From CAVURS01 sp963795385 (GTDB lineage Bacteria; Actinomycetota; Actinomycetes; Actinomycetales; CAVURS01), in the NCBI GenBank assembly GCA_963795385.1, contig CAWCHK010000010.1:1-64000 (forward strand): a stretch of DNA of 64,000 bases. Direction: 5' to 3'. This document shows, piece by piece, positions 33,839-42,935 of the stretch. A program made the translations under genes and the position numbers. The stretch's first letter is position 1. Each line of letters opens with the position of its first letter. The notes beneath the pieces are model-generated. The model saw only the letters and a program-made list of their open reading frames with translations. It had not been told where the DNA came from and did no database searches.

Positions 33839-35319
33839 TCGCGGCGTACGCGGTCGACGACGTCCGGACCGCGGAGGGCCGGGCCATGGCCTCGCTCCCC
33901 GAGGGCCTGCTGATGCAGCGGGCGGCGAGTGCGCTCACCGTCGCCGTCGCGGGGCTGCTCGAGCGCGGGGTCTACGGCGCGCGGGTCGTCCTGCTGGTCG
34001 GGCCGGGCAGCAACGGCGGCGACGCCCTGTGGGCCGGCGCGCGGCTCGCGGCCCGCGGGGCCCGGGTCGACGCGGTCCTGGCCAGCGCCTCCGCGCACGC
34101 CGAGGGCCTGGCCGCCTTGCTCGCTGCGGGCGGGAGCGCCCACCGCGGAGACGGTACGGCGACGCGAGCGGCCCTGGCCCGGCCGGACGTCGTGGTCGAC
34201 GGCCTGCTCGGCATCGGCGGCCGCCCCGGCCTGGACGAGCTCTCGGCCCGGCTGGTCGGCGCCATCCCCGACGAGGCGTTGGTCGTCGCGGTGGACCTGC
34301 CGAGCGGGCTCGACCCCGACACCGGGGAGGCGCCGGGGGAGCACGTGTGGGCCGACGTGACCGTGACCTTCGGGGTGGCCAAGCCCGGCCTCCTGCTGCC
34401 ACCGGGGGACCGGGCCGCCGGCGACGTCCGCGTCGTCGACATCGGCCTCGGCCCGCACCTGACCCGGCTGGAGCCGGCGGTCGTGCAGTGGACCGCCGAG
34501 GACGCGGCCCGGGTCTGGCCGGTGCCCGGCCCGAGCGACGACAAGTACTCCCGGGGCGTGCTGGGCGTGGTGGCCGGCGGCTCGACGTACACGGGGGCGG
34601 CCGTGCTGTGCACGGGCGCGGCCGTGCGGGCCGGCGGCGGCATGGTGCGGTACGTCGGGCCGCAGCCCCCGACCGACCTGGTGCGGGCCCGCTGGCCCGA
34701 GGTGGTGCCCGGTGCGGGGCGGGTGCAGGCCTGGGTCGTCGGGCCGGGCATCGACGCTGACGCCGACCCGGAGCAGGGCGTCGCCGCGGAGACCGCGCTG
34801 GGCCAGGGCGTCCCGTGCGTCGTCGATGCCGGCGCGCTCGCGCTCCTGCCGGACGCCTCCCAGCTGACCGCGCCGATGCTGCTCACCCCGCACGGCGGTG
34901 AGCTGGCCCGGCTGCTCAGCGAGCGGTCCGCGGGCCCTGACGGGCAGGACGCGCAGGACGGACAGCCGGTCGAGCGGTCCGAGATCGAGGCCCGGCCGCT
35001 GCACTTCGCCCGCCGGGCCGCCGAGCTGACCGGCGCCACGGTCCTGCTCAAGGGGGCGACGACGGTCATCGCCGCCCCGGACGGCCGGGTCCGCGTCGTG
35101 GCCGACGGGCCGGACTGGCTGGCGACGGCCGGCTCGGGCGACGTCCTGGCCGGGCTGGCCGGCTCCCTGCTCGCCGCGGGCCTCGAACCGCTCGACGCCG
35201 CGGCGGCGGCCGTGGTGGTCCACGGGCTGGCCGGCGACCGGGCCAACCCGGGGGGCCCGGTCTCGGCCGAGGCGGTGCTGCACGCCGTACCCGCGACCGT
35301 CGCGGCCCTCCTCGCCTGA
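33835..35319 (+). CDS. nnr: Bifunctional NAD(P)H-hydrate epimerase / ADP-dependent dehydratase
   Basis: The 494-residue enzyme repairs damaged NAD(P)H hydrates. The N-terminal half (to about residue 205) is the YjeF_N epimerase with LVGPGSNGGDALWAGARLAA and VAVDLPSGLDPDTGE. The C-terminal half is the ribokinase-like dehydratase with LTPHGGELARLL, LLKGATTVIAAPDG and TAGSGDVLAGLAGSLLAAG. It is coupled to acpS by an ATGA overlap, and alr follows after 43 bases. Confidence 0.95.
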   Translation: MIAAYAVDDVRTAEGRAMASLPEGLLMQRAASALTVAVAGLLERGVYGARVVLLVGPGSNGGDALWAGARLAARGARVDAVLASASAHAEGLAALLAAGGSAHRGDGTATRAALARPDVVVDGLLGIGGRPGLDELSARLVGAIPDEALVVAVDLPSGLDPDTGEAPGEHVWADVTVTFGVAKPGLLLPPGDRAAGDVRVVDIGLGPHLTRLEPAVVQWTAEDAARVWPVPGPSDDKYSRGVLGVVAGGSTYTGAAVLCTGAAVRAGGGMVRYVGPQPPTDLVRARWPEVVPGAGRVQAWVVGPGIDADADPEQGVAAETALGQGVPCVVDAGALALLPDASQLTAPMLLTPHGGELARLLSERSAGPDGQDAQDGQPVERSEIEARPLHFARRAAELTGATVLLKGATTVIAAPDGRVRVVADGPDWLATAGSGDVLAGLAGSLLAAGLEPLDAAAAAVVVHGLAGDRANPGGPVSAEAVLHAVPATVAALLA

Positions 35320-35362
35320 CGTCCGCACCCCGCGTCGAGCGCTGCTGACAGACTTCGGGGTC

Positions 35363-36511
35363 ATGAGCTCGCTGCCCGCCGTCGCCGAGGTCGACCTCGC
35401 GGCCGTGCGGGCCAACGTCCAGGAGCTGGGCCGGCGCGGCGGTGCGGCCGAGGTGATGGCCGTCGTCAAGGCCGACGCCTACGGTCACGGCCTGGTGCCC
35501 TGCGCCCGCGCCGCGCTCGACGGCGGCGCGACCTGGCTCGGCGTGGCCCAGCTGGCCGAGGGCCTCGCCCTGCGGGCGGCTGGGGTCGGCGGTCGGCTGC
35601 TGTCCTGGCTGCACGTGCCGGGTGACGACTTCGCGGCTGCCGTCGCCGCCGACATCGACCTCTCGGTGTCCTCCCTGGCGGGTCTGGCCCGCGTCCGGGC
35701 CGCCGCATCGAGCACCGGGCGGACGGCGCGGATCCAGCTCAAGGCCGACACCGGCCTCTCGCGCAACGGCTGCCAGCCCGCCGACTGGCCCGACCTCGTG
35801 GCGGCCGCGGCGGCGGCCGTCGCCGAGCGGTCGGTGGAGGTCGCCGCGGTCTGGTCCCACCTGGCCTGGGCCGACGCGCCTGCGCACCCCACGGTTCTCC
35901 GGCAGCGCGAGTGCTTCGTCGAGATGGCCGGCGCGGTCGAGCGGGCCGGGATCCCGGTGCCCCTGCGCCACCTGGCCAACTCGGCCGCCACCCTGACCGA
36001 CCCGGCGGCCCACTTCGACCTGGTCCGGCCGGGCATCGCCGTCTACGGGCTGTCGCCGGTGCCCGAGCTCGGGGGCCCCGCGGCGTACGGGCTGCGGCCC
36101 GTGATGACCCTGCGCGGCCGGCTCGCGCTGGTGAAGCAGGTGCCGGCCGGCGAGGGCGTGTCCTACGGCCACGAGTACCACACCAGCGACGACACCACCC
36201 TCGCCCTCGTGCCACTGGGCTACGCCGACGGCATCCCGCGCAGCGCGAGCAACCGTGGCGAGACGCTCGTCGCCGGCCGCCGGCGCCGGGTGGCCGGGCG
36301 GGTCTGCATGGACCAGTACGTCGTCGACCTCGGGACCGGCCCGGACGCCGCGGGTGCCCGCGAGGGCGACGAGGCCGTGCTCTTCGGGCCTGGGGACGCC
36401 GGAGAGCCCACGGCCCAGGACTGGGCCGACGCGGCCGGGACGATCTCCTACGAGATCGTCAGCCGGGTCGGCGGCCGGGTGCCGCGGACCTATCTCGGCG
36501 GCGACCGATGA
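35363..36511 (+). CDS. alr: Alanine racemase
   Basis: Alr makes D-alanine for peptidoglycan. The 382-residue protein has the PLP lysine Lys36 in MAVVKADAYGHGLVPCARAA and the C-terminal catalytic Tyr region GVSYGHEYHTSDDTTLALVP with LGYADGIPRS. The last bases overlap the hydrolase gene by four. A CAGACT box eight bases before the ATG could be a -10 element, but spacing is looser than at other leaderless starts. Confidence 0.96.
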   Translation: MSSLPAVAEVDLAAVRANVQELGRRGGAAEVMAVVKADAYGHGLVPCARAALDGGATWLGVAQLAEGLALRAAGVGGRLLSWLHVPGDDFAAAVAADIDLSVSSLAGLARVRAAASSTGRTARIQLKADTGLSRNGCQPADWPDLVAAAAAAVAERSVEVAAVWSHLAWADAPAHPTVLRQRECFVEMAGAVERAGIPVPLRHLANSAATLTDPAAHFDLVRPGIAVYGLSPVPELGGPAAYGLRPVMTLRGRLALVKQVPAGEGVSYGHEYHTSDDTTLALVPLGYADGIPRSASNRGETLVAGRRRRVAGRVCMDQYVVDLGTGPDAAGAREGDEAVLFGPGDAGEPTAQDWADAAGTISYEIVSRVGGRVPRTYLGGDR

Positions 36512-37689
36512 GCTCGACCCGCACCCTGGCCAAGGTCGGGGCCGGCCTGGCCGCCGCCGGAGTCGGCGCCGCGCTCGGCCTGGCCGCGGAGCGGTTCACC
36601 GCCGGGCGGAGCACGACGCAGGACGAGCGGCCGGGCCGCGCGCTGACGCCGTACGGCGCCCTGCGCGGCCGCCCGCGCACGGTGCTCGCCGAGGACGGCA
36701 CCAAGCTCCACGTGGAGGTCGACGACCTCCCGACGTCGTCGGAGGCTGTGGCCACGGGTGACCGCTCGGCGGCGCAACGACCGACGGTCGTCTTCACCCA
36801 CGGCTTCGCGCTGAACCTCGACTCCTGGCACTTCCAGCGGCTGGCCCTGCGCGGTCACTACCGGCTGGTCCTGTGGGACCAGCGGGGTCACGGCCGCTCG
36901 GCCGTCGGGCCGCGCGGCAGCTCGACCATCGAGACGATCGGCTCCGACCTGGGCCGGGTGATCGACGCCGTCGCACCGCGCGGCCCGCTGGTCCTGGTCG
37001 GGCACTCGATGGGCGGCATGACGATCATGGCGCTGGCCGGCCGCCGCCCCGACCTGGTGGCCGAGCGGGTGGTCGCGACGGCGTTCGTCGGCACGAGCGC
37101 GGGCGGTCTGGCCGACGTGCCGTGGGTCCGCAACCCCCTGGTCAGCCGGGTGGTCCACCGGATCGCCCCGGCGGCCGTCTCGACCCTGGCCCGGCGCCCG
37201 GAGCTGGTCTCCCGGACCCGGCGGCTGGGCAGCGACCTGGAGCAGATCCTGGTCCGGCGCTACTCCTTCGCCTCTCCCGTGCCGGCCTCGCTGGTGCGGT
37301 TCGCCGCCGAGATGATCTCGGCCACCTCGATCGAGGTGGTGGCCGACTTCCTGCCGGCGTTCGACCTGCACGACGAGCGGGAGGCGCTGGCGGCGCTCGC
37401 GGAGACCGAGGTGCTCATCCTCGGGGGCGCGCAGGACGCCATGACCCCGCCCGAGCACAGTGACGAGCTCGCCCTGCTGCTGCCGCAGGCCGAGCACGTG
37501 GTGGTGCAGGACGCCGGACACCTGGTGATGCTGGAGCACCCCGAGGTCGTCGACCGGGCGCTCTTCACCCTGATCGAGCGGGGTCTGCTCCGCGCGGCCT
37601 CGCAGCGCCGCTCCGGGAGCGGTCGTCGCCGCACGGTCGTGGGCCTGGCCGGTGCCCGCCGCCGGCGTCGCCGGCCGGACCCCGCGTGA
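36508..37689 (+). CDS. Alpha/beta hydrolase
   Basis: This 393-residue protein has an N-terminal hydrophobic Ala/Gly-rich segment (residues 8-27, a possible membrane anchor), the oxyanion region FTHGFALNLDSWHFQ, the nucleophile elbow GHSMGG with Ser167, and the late QDAGHLVMLEHP with the catalytic His. The acid is probably in GGAQDAMTPPEH. The C-terminus is strongly basic (RRRRRRPDPA). It lies coupled between alr and tsaE by four-base overlaps. I recall the same position in streptomycetes, but its substrate is unknown. Confidence 0.87.
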   Translation: MSSTRTLAKVGAGLAAAGVGAALGLAAERFTAGRSTTQDERPGRALTPYGALRGRPRTVLAEDGTKLHVEVDDLPTSSEAVATGDRSAAQRPTVVFTHGFALNLDSWHFQRLALRGHYRLVLWDQRGHGRSAVGPRGSSTIETIGSDLGRVIDAVAPRGPLVLVGHSMGGMTIMALAGRRPDLVAERVVATAFVGTSAGGLADVPWVRNPLVSRVVHRIAPAAVSTLARRPELVSRTRRLGSDLEQILVRRYSFASPVPASLVRFAAEMISATSIEVVADFLPAFDLHDEREALAALAETEVLILGGAQDAMTPPEHSDELALLLPQAEHVVVQDAGHLVMLEHPEVVDRALFTLIERGLLRAASQRRSGSGRRRTVVGLAGARRRRRRPDPA

Positions 37690-38210
37690 GCGGCGACGCG
37701 GGTCCGCCGCTGGTGGGCGTGGGCGAGCGGGTGGTCACGAGCGCCCCGGACATGGAGCAGCTGGGCCGGGAGCTGGCCCCCGTCCTGACGGCGGGCGACC
37801 TGCTGGTGCTCAGCGGCGACCTGGGCGCGGGCAAGACCACGATGACCCGCGGCCTGGGTGAGGGACTGGGCGTCCGCGGCGCCGTGACGTCGCCGACCTT
37901 CGTCATCGCGCGGGTGCACCCGGCCGTCGGCGAACGGCCGGCCCTGGTGCACGTCGATGCCTACCGCCTGGGCTCCCTCGCCGAGCTGGACGACTTGGAT
38001 CTCGATGCAGCACAGGCGGATTCGATCACCGTCGTCGAGTGGGGCCTCGGCCTCGCGGAGGAGCTCGCGGCCAGCCGGCTCGAGGTCGACATCACCCGGC
38101 CCAAGGGCACCGGGGACGAGACCGACGAGCACCGGGTCGTGCGCTGGAGGGCCTTCGGGGGCCGCTGGGCGGGCGTCCGCCTGCCGGGCCTCGCCGAGGG
38201 CCCCGGATAG
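37686..38210 (+). CDS. tsaE: tRNA t6A biosynthesis ATPase TsaE
   Basis: TsaE is the ATPase of the TsaB-TsaD-TsaE complex that transfers threonylcarbamoyl to A37 of ANN-decoding tRNAs. The 174-residue protein has the Walker A GDLGAGKT (44-51), SPTFVIARVHP and the acidic VHVDAYRLGSLAELDDLDLD. GTG start in a four-base overlap with the hydrolase gene. tsaB follows after nine bases. Confidence 0.95.
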   Translation: MSGDAGPPLVGVGERVVTSAPDMEQLGRELAPVLTAGDLLVLSGDLGAGKTTMTRGLGEGLGVRGAVTSPTFVIARVHPAVGERPALVHVDAYRLGSLAELDDLDLDAAQADSITVVEWGLGLAEELAASRLEVDITRPKGTGDETDEHRVVRWRAFGGRWAGVRLPGLAEGPG

Positions 38211-38213
38211 CCT
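38208..38213 (+). promoter_or_regulatory. -10 box inside the tsa cluster, ahead of tsaB
   Basis: TAGCCT includes the tsaE stop codon and is six bases before the tsaB GTG, suggesting an internal leaderless promoter. Confidence 0.5.
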
Positions 38214-38219
38214 CGACCC

Positions 38220-38888
38220 GTGCTGCTGCTCGCCTTCGACACCGCGACGCCGGCCATCACTGTCGCGCTGCACGACGGCGCCCGGGTGGTGGCCGAGCGG
38301 ACGACGGTCGATGCCCGGCGGCAGGGTGAGCTCCTGGCGCCGTACGTCACGCACGTCCTGGAGCAGGCCGGCGCGGCTCCCGCTGACCTGACCGACGTCG
38401 CGGTGGGCGTGGGCCCCGGGCCGTTCACCGGGCTGCGGGTGGGCGTCGTCACGGCCCGGGTCCTCGCCGAGACCCTGGGCATCCCGGCGCACGGCGTCTG
38501 CACCCTGGACGTCCTCGCCGCGGAGGCGGTCCAGTCGGGCACGGTCACCAACAGTTTCCTGGTAGCAACCGATGCGCGGCGGCGCGAGGTTCACTGGGCG
38601 GCGTACGACGTGGGTCCCGAGGGCCAGGCCGTACGGCGCGGGTCGGCCGCCGTGTCGGCACCGGCCCTGGTGCCGGTCGAGGGCCGGCCGGTCGTCGGTC
38701 GGGGCGCCGACCTGTACCCGGCCGAGCTCGGGCGTCGGGTCGGCCCGGTGGACCCGTCGGCGGGGGTGCTCGCCGCGCACGCCCTGCGCGAGCTGGAGGC
38801 CGGGCACGACCTGCTCCCCGCCGTCCCTCTCTACCTGCGGCGCCCCGACGCAGTCGCGCCCGGGCCGCCGAAGCCCGTCCGCTCGTGA
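38220..38888 (+). CDS. tsaB: tRNA t6A biosynthesis protein TsaB
   Basis: The 222-residue TsaB has the actin-like N-terminal motif LLLAFDTATPAITVALHDG and VGVGPGPFTGLRVGVVTARV. It is the non-catalytic partner of TsaD. It starts at GTG. Its end overlaps rimI by four bases. Confidence 0.95.
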   Translation: MLLLAFDTATPAITVALHDGARVVAERTTVDARRQGELLAPYVTHVLEQAGAAPADLTDVAVGVGPGPFTGLRVGVVTARVLAETLGIPAHGVCTLDVLAAEAVQSGTVTNSFLVATDARRREVHWAAYDVGPEGQAVRRGSAAVSAPALVPVEGRPVVGRGADLYPAELGRRVGPVDPSAGVLAAHALRELEAGHDLLPAVPLYLRRPDAVAPGPPKPVRS

Positions 38889-39451
38889 CGTCCGCCGGTG
38901 CGCCGGTGGGTGAGGGCGTCGACGAGACCGCCGGCCGGCTGCGGCGGTTGCGGTGGTGGGACATCGAGCGGGTCGGGGCCCTGGAGCGCGAGCTGTTCCC
39001 CGACGACCCGTGGACGACCGAGGCGTTCTGGGCCGAGCTGGCACTGGGGGCGGGCCGGGTCTACCTCGTCGCGGAGGATGCCGCCGGCGGTCTGCTCGGC
39101 TACGCCGGGCTCAGCTGCCCGGCCGAGGCGAGGGGCGGTGACGCCGAGATCATGACGATCGCCGTGGCCCGCTCGGCCCAGGGGCGGGGGACCGGGCGCG
39201 CGCTGCTGGAGGCCCTGGCCGGCACGGCCACTGTCCGAGGGGCCGGGCGCCTGCTGCTCGAGGTCCGCGCCGACAACGCGGCCGCTCGACGCCTCTACGC
39301 CGCCGCGGGTTTCGCGCAGATCGGCCTGCGGGCCGGCTACTACCGGGCCGGGCCGGACGACGGCTCGGCGGCGCCGGTGGACGCGATCATCCTGCGCCGG
39401 CCGCTCCGGCAGCCAGCCGCCCCGCTGGCTGCGGATAGCGTGGCGCCGTGA
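38885..39451 (+). CDS. rimI: Ribosomal-protein-alanine N-acetyltransferase RimI
   Basis: The 188-residue GNAT enzyme has LERELFPDDPWTTEAFWAEL, the acetyl-CoA loop ARSAQGRGTGRALLEAL and EVRADNAAARRLYAAAGF. RimI acetylates the N-terminus of S18 in E. coli; in actinobacteria targets are broader or untested. Both ends overlap neighbours (tsaB and tsaD) by four bases, so it is part of the t6A operon. Confidence 0.92.
   Translation: MTSAGAPVGEGVDETAGRLRRLRWWDIERVGALERELFPDDPWTTEAFWAELALGAGRVYLVAEDAAGGLLGYAGLSCPAEARGGDAEIMTIAVARSAQGRGTGRALLEALAGTATVRGAGRLLLEVRADNAAARRLYAAAGFAQIGLRAGYYRAGPDDGSAAPVDAIILRRPLRQPAAPLAADSVAP
39436..39441 (+). promoter_or_regulatory. -10 box inside rimI, ahead of tsaD
   Basis: TAGCGT lies six bases before the tsaD GTG within the 3' end of rimI, matching the leaderless pattern seen at several other genes. 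Confidence 0.45.
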
Positions 39452-40494
39452 CCGACGAGCCACTCGTCCTCGGGATCGAGACGTCCTGCGACGAGACGGG
39501 TGTCGGACTCGTCCGGGGCGGCCGGCTCCTCGCCGACGCCGTGGCCAGCAGCGTCGAGGAGCATGCGCGGTTCGGCGGCATCGTGCCCGAGGTCGCCTCC
39601 CGGGCTCACGTCGAGGCGATGACCCCGACCATCGAGCGGGCCGCCCAGACCGCCGGGGTGCGCCTCTCCGATGTCGACGCGATCGCCGTGACCTGCGGTC
39701 CGGGCCTGTCCGGTGCCCTGCTCGTCGGAGTAGCAGCCGCCAAGGCCCTGGCAGTTGCCTTGGGGAAACCGTTGTACGGCGTCAACCATCTTGCTGCCCA
39801 TGTCGCGGTCGACGTCCTGGAGCACGGACCCTTGCCGGAGCCCGCGGTGGCCCTGCTGGTGTCCGGCGGTCACTCCTCCCTGCTGCTCGTGCCCGACGTC
39901 ACCGCCGACGTCCGACCGCTCGGCGCGACGATCGACGACGCCGCGGGGGAGGCCTTCGACAAGGTCGCCCGCCTGCTCGGCCTGCCCTTCCCCGGCGGGC
40001 CGTACATCGACCGCGCGGCGGGTGAGGGCGACGCGGCGTACGTGACGTTCCCACGGGGTCTCACCTCGGGGCGCGACGTGGAGCGGCACCGCTTCGACTT
40101 CTCGTTCTCCGGCCTGAAGACGGCCGTCGCGCGCTGGGTCGAGCAGCGGGAGGCCGACGGCGAGCCGGTGCCCGTGGCCGACGTCGCCGCGAGCTTCCAG
40201 GAGGCCGTCGTCGACGTGCTGACCCGCAAGGCCGTGCTGGCCTGCCGGGAGCACGGCGTCGACCACCTGCTGATCGGCGGCGGGGTGGCGGCCAACTCCC
40301 GGCTGCGGGCCCTCGCCGAGCAGCGCTGCGCCGACGCGGGGATCCGGGTCCGGGTGCCCCGGCCGGGGCTGTGCACCGACAACGGAGCCATGGTCGCGGC
40401 GCTGGGGGCCCAGGTGGTCGCCCGGGGCCGGCCACCCTCCTCGCTCGACCTGCCGGCCGACTCCTCGCTGCCCGTCACGACCGTGCTGGTCTGA
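39448..40494 (+). CDS. tsaD: tRNA N6-adenosine threonylcarbamoyltransferase TsaD
   Basis: The 348-residue catalytic subunit has VLGIETSCDETGVGLVR, the metal-binding VNHLAAHVAVDVLEH with two His, LLVSGGHSSLLLV, GEAFDKVARLLGLPFPGGP and LCTDNGAMVAALG. It forms t6A37 with TsaB and TsaE. GTG start in a four-base overlap with rimI; it ends the operon. Confidence 0.97.
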   Translation: MTDEPLVLGIETSCDETGVGLVRGGRLLADAVASSVEEHARFGGIVPEVASRAHVEAMTPTIERAAQTAGVRLSDVDAIAVTCGPGLSGALLVGVAAAKALAVALGKPLYGVNHLAAHVAVDVLEHGPLPEPAVALLVSGGHSSLLLVPDVTADVRPLGATIDDAAGEAFDKVARLLGLPFPGGPYIDRAAGEGDAAYVTFPRGLTSGRDVERHRFDFSFSGLKTAVARWVEQREADGEPVPVADVAASFQEAVVDVLTRKAVLACREHGVDHLLIGGGVAANSRLRALAEQRCADAGIRVRVPRPGLCTDNGAMVAALGAQVVARGRPPSSLDLPADSSLPVTTVLV

Positions 40495-40522
40495 CCGCGG
40501 CCTGGATGGCACACTGGCTCAT

Positions 40523-40924
40523 ATGAACAGCCGTGCAGGCATTGGTGGAGTGACCGGCCCGCGTCGGGCGCCCGGCCCGCGCCCCCCGTCCGGCTCGCGA
40601 TCCGGCCGGGTGCCGGACCAGCTGACCCAGGCCGCCGACGTCTTCGACCTCCTGTCCGACCCCCGCCGGCTGGCCCTGCTGGTCGAGCTCCGCGACGCCG
40701 AGCGCAACGTCGGCGAGCTGGCCGCCGCCACAGGGGCCAGCGAGTCGGCCACCTCGCACGCGCTCCGGCTGCTGCGGGCCCACCGGGTCGTCGCCGTACG
40801 CCGCGAGGGGCGGCTGGCCTACTACGACCTCACCGACGACCACGTCCGCCAGCTGCTCGAGGTCGCCCTGGCCCACGTCGAGCACGCCACCCCGCTGCAC
40901 GACACCGGCGGCGGGCACTCGTGA
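40523..40924 (+). CDS. ArsR/SmtB metal-sensing repressor (CzrA-like)
   Basis: The 133-residue protein has a winged helix (VFDLLSDPRRLALLVELRDA, ESATSHALRLLRAHRVVAVR) and a C-terminal helix with Asp105-x-His107-x10-His118-x2-His121. That is the alpha-5 zinc/cobalt site of SmtB, CzrA and NmtR. About 30 Pro/Arg-rich residues precede the fold. It should repress its own operon when metal-free. The operator is not certain; the start codon lies in a CATATG flanked by GGCT and AGCC, a weak palindrome. Confidence 0.92.
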   Translation: MNSRAGIGGVTGPRRAPGPRPPSGSRSGRVPDQLTQAADVFDLLSDPRRLALLVELRDAERNVGELAAATGASESATSHALRLLRAHRVVAVRREGRLAYYDLTDDHVRQLLEVALAHVEHATPLHDTGGGHS

Positions 40925-41931
40925 GGCCCGAGGCACCGCAGGTGCCGCCGGCACCGCCGGCAGCGCACGGGCCCCGGAGCTCACTGCAGCAGGCCCGGCG
41001 GCTCGCGTTCGCCACGGCCCTGAACGCGTCGATCGTCGTGGCCCAGGTCGTGGCCGGGTTCGTCGCCGGGTCGGTCGGCCTCCTGTCCGACGCCGGGCAC
41101 AACGCGGCCGACACGCTCGCGGTGGGCCTGGCCCTGCTCGCCCTCCGGCTCTCCGGCCGGCGGCCCAGCGGCCGCCGGACGTTCGGCGGACTGCGCTGGC
41201 CGGTCCTGGCCGCGCAGGCCAACGCGGCGACCCTGCTCCTGGTCACCGTGGTCCTGGCCGTCGAGGCCGTCCGCCGGCTGGTGCACCCGACGACCGTCGC
41301 CGGCGGCACGGTCTTCGTCGTCGCGCTGCTGGCCGCTGCCGGCAACGGGATCGCCGCCGCAGTCGTGCACGAGCGGCACGCCGACCTGAACACCCGCGCC
41401 GCCGTCCTGCACCTGGCCTCCGATGCCGTCGTCTCGCTCGCCGTCGCCGGCGCCGGTGCGGTGATCTGGGCGGCGGGCGGGTGGTACCGACTGGACCCGG
41501 CGATCTCCCTCGTGGTGGTGCTGCTGGTGGGCTGGCAGGGTGTCCGCCTGCTACGGCAGTCGTCGGTCGTGCTGCTGGAGTCGACACCGCCGGGCGTCGA
41601 CGTGGACGCGCTGCGGGACCGGATCATCGGGCTGGACGGCGTCGTCGGCGTGCACGACGTCCACGTCTGGAGCCTGTCCGACCGGATGCACGCGGCGTCG
41701 GTGCACGTGTGCGTGACCGGTGACCCCACGCTGACGGAGGCCCGCGACCGGAGCGATGCCGTGAAGCAGCTGCTGAGCCGGGAGTTCGGGATCGGCCACG
41801 CCACGGTCGAGATGGAGACCGTCGCCGGCGCCCAGTGGTGCGCACCCGATCCGGGGTCCTGCGAGCCGGTGGACCAGCACCTCGGCGATGCAGCGACCGG
41901 CCGGAGGTCCGCGACACAATCGCCGTCGTGA
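40921..41931 (+). CDS. Cation diffusion facilitator (zinc/cobalt exporter)
   Basis: The 336-residue protein has six predicted membrane segments. Helices 2 and 5 carry the transport-site motifs LLSDAGHNAADTLAVG and HLASDAVVSLAV, whose Asp/His pairs bind Zn2+ or Co2+. A C-terminal cytoplasmic CDF domain follows (DGVVGVHDVHVWSLSDRMHA). Translation is coupled to the ArsR gene by a GTGA overlap, which fits metal-induced efflux. The end overlaps the nucleoside hydrolase by four bases. Confidence 0.93.
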   Translation: MRPEAPQVPPAPPAAHGPRSSLQQARRLAFATALNASIVVAQVVAGFVAGSVGLLSDAGHNAADTLAVGLALLALRLSGRRPSGRRTFGGLRWPVLAAQANAATLLLVTVVLAVEAVRRLVHPTTVAGGTVFVVALLAAAGNGIAAAVVHERHADLNTRAAVLHLASDAVVSLAVAGAGAVIWAAGGWYRLDPAISLVVVLLVGWQGVRLLRQSSVVLLESTPPGVDVDALRDRIIGLDGVVGVHDVHVWSLSDRMHAASVHVCVTGDPTLTEARDRSDAVKQLLSREFGIGHATVEMETVAGAQWCAPDPGSCEPVDQHLGDAATGRRSATQSPS

Positions 41932-42935
41932 CCCCACGGATCCCGATCGTCCTCGACGTCGACACCGGTGTCGACGACGCGTGCGCGCTGCTGATGGCCG
42001 CACTGCACCCGCGGCTCGACCTGCGGGCGGTCAGCTGCGTGACCGGCAACGCCGACGTCGACCAGGTGGTGCGCAACACCCTCACGGTCCTGGCGGCGGC
42101 GGGTGCCTCCGACGTGCCGGTCGCCCGGGGAGCCGAGCGGCCGCTGCTGGAGCCGGCCCGGGACGCCCGGCACGTCCACGGCGAGGACGGCATGGGGGAC
42201 CTGGCCTGGCCGACTGCGAGCGCGTCCTCGCCGGTGGCGTCGCATGCCGTCGAGCTGCTGCGCGACGTCCTGCTGTCGGCGGCGGCTGCGGGCGAGCGGG
42301 TCACCCTGGTGCCGCTGGCGCCACTGACCAACATCGCCCTGCTGTTGCGGACCTACCCGCAGGTGGCCGCCGGCCTCGAGCGCATCGTCTTCATGGGCGG
42401 CTCGGCCGGCACTGGGAACGCCACTGCCGCAGCGGAGTTCAACGTCTGGCACGATCCGGATGCCGCGGCCGTGATGCTCAGCGCGTGTCACGAGCTGGCG
42501 GTGCCCGTGACGATGTACGGCCTGGACGTCTTCTACGAGGTCGAGGTGAGCCTGGCGCAGGCTCAGGGCCTACGGCGCGACGCGTCCCCGGGCAGCGCGG
42601 CCGATCTGGCCGGCCGGCTGGTCGAGTTCAGCTGCGAGCGTCGTGGCGGGCCGGCCGCGACGATCGGCGACGCCGGTGCTGTGTGCGCGGTCGTCGACCC
42701 GGGTGGCTTGCGCACCGCGTCCCTGCCGATGCGGGTCGAGCTGGCCGGCACCTGGACCCGCGGCCAGACCGTCGTGGATGCCCGGACCGCGAGCGGTGAC
42801 CTGGACAACGACCCGCACGGCGTCGCCCCGGCCGTGGTCGACGTCGCGCTCGGCGTGGACGGAGCGAGGTACGCCGACCTCTGGCTGGAGACCGTGCGCG
42901 GGGTCCGTACGGCCGGGACCGGGGCCCGCGGATGA
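41928..42935 (+). CDS. Nucleoside hydrolase
   Basis: The 335-residue protein has the Ca2+-binding N-terminal motif VLDVDTGVDDACALLMA (Asp10, Asp12, Asp16, Asp17), TLVPLAPLTNIALLLR, and the ribose-binding EFNVWHDPDAAAVM. It should hydrolyse the N-glycosidic bond of nucleosides to base plus ribose. GTG 41928 sits in a four-base overlap with the CDF gene, and the end overlaps the ribokinase gene by four bases. Confidence 0.93.
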   Translation: MTPRIPIVLDVDTGVDDACALLMAALHPRLDLRAVSCVTGNADVDQVVRNTLTVLAAAGASDVPVARGAERPLLEPARDARHVHGEDGMGDLAWPTASASSPVASHAVELLRDVLLSAAAAGERVTLVPLAPLTNIALLLRTYPQVAAGLERIVFMGGSAGTGNATAAAEFNVWHDPDAAAVMLSACHELAVPVTMYGLDVFYEVEVSLAQAQGLRRDASPGSAADLAGRLVEFSCERRGGPAATIGDAGAVCAVVDPGGLRTASLPMRVELAGTWTRGQTVVDARTASGDLDNDPHGVAPAVVDVALGVDGARYADLWLETVRGVRTAGTGARG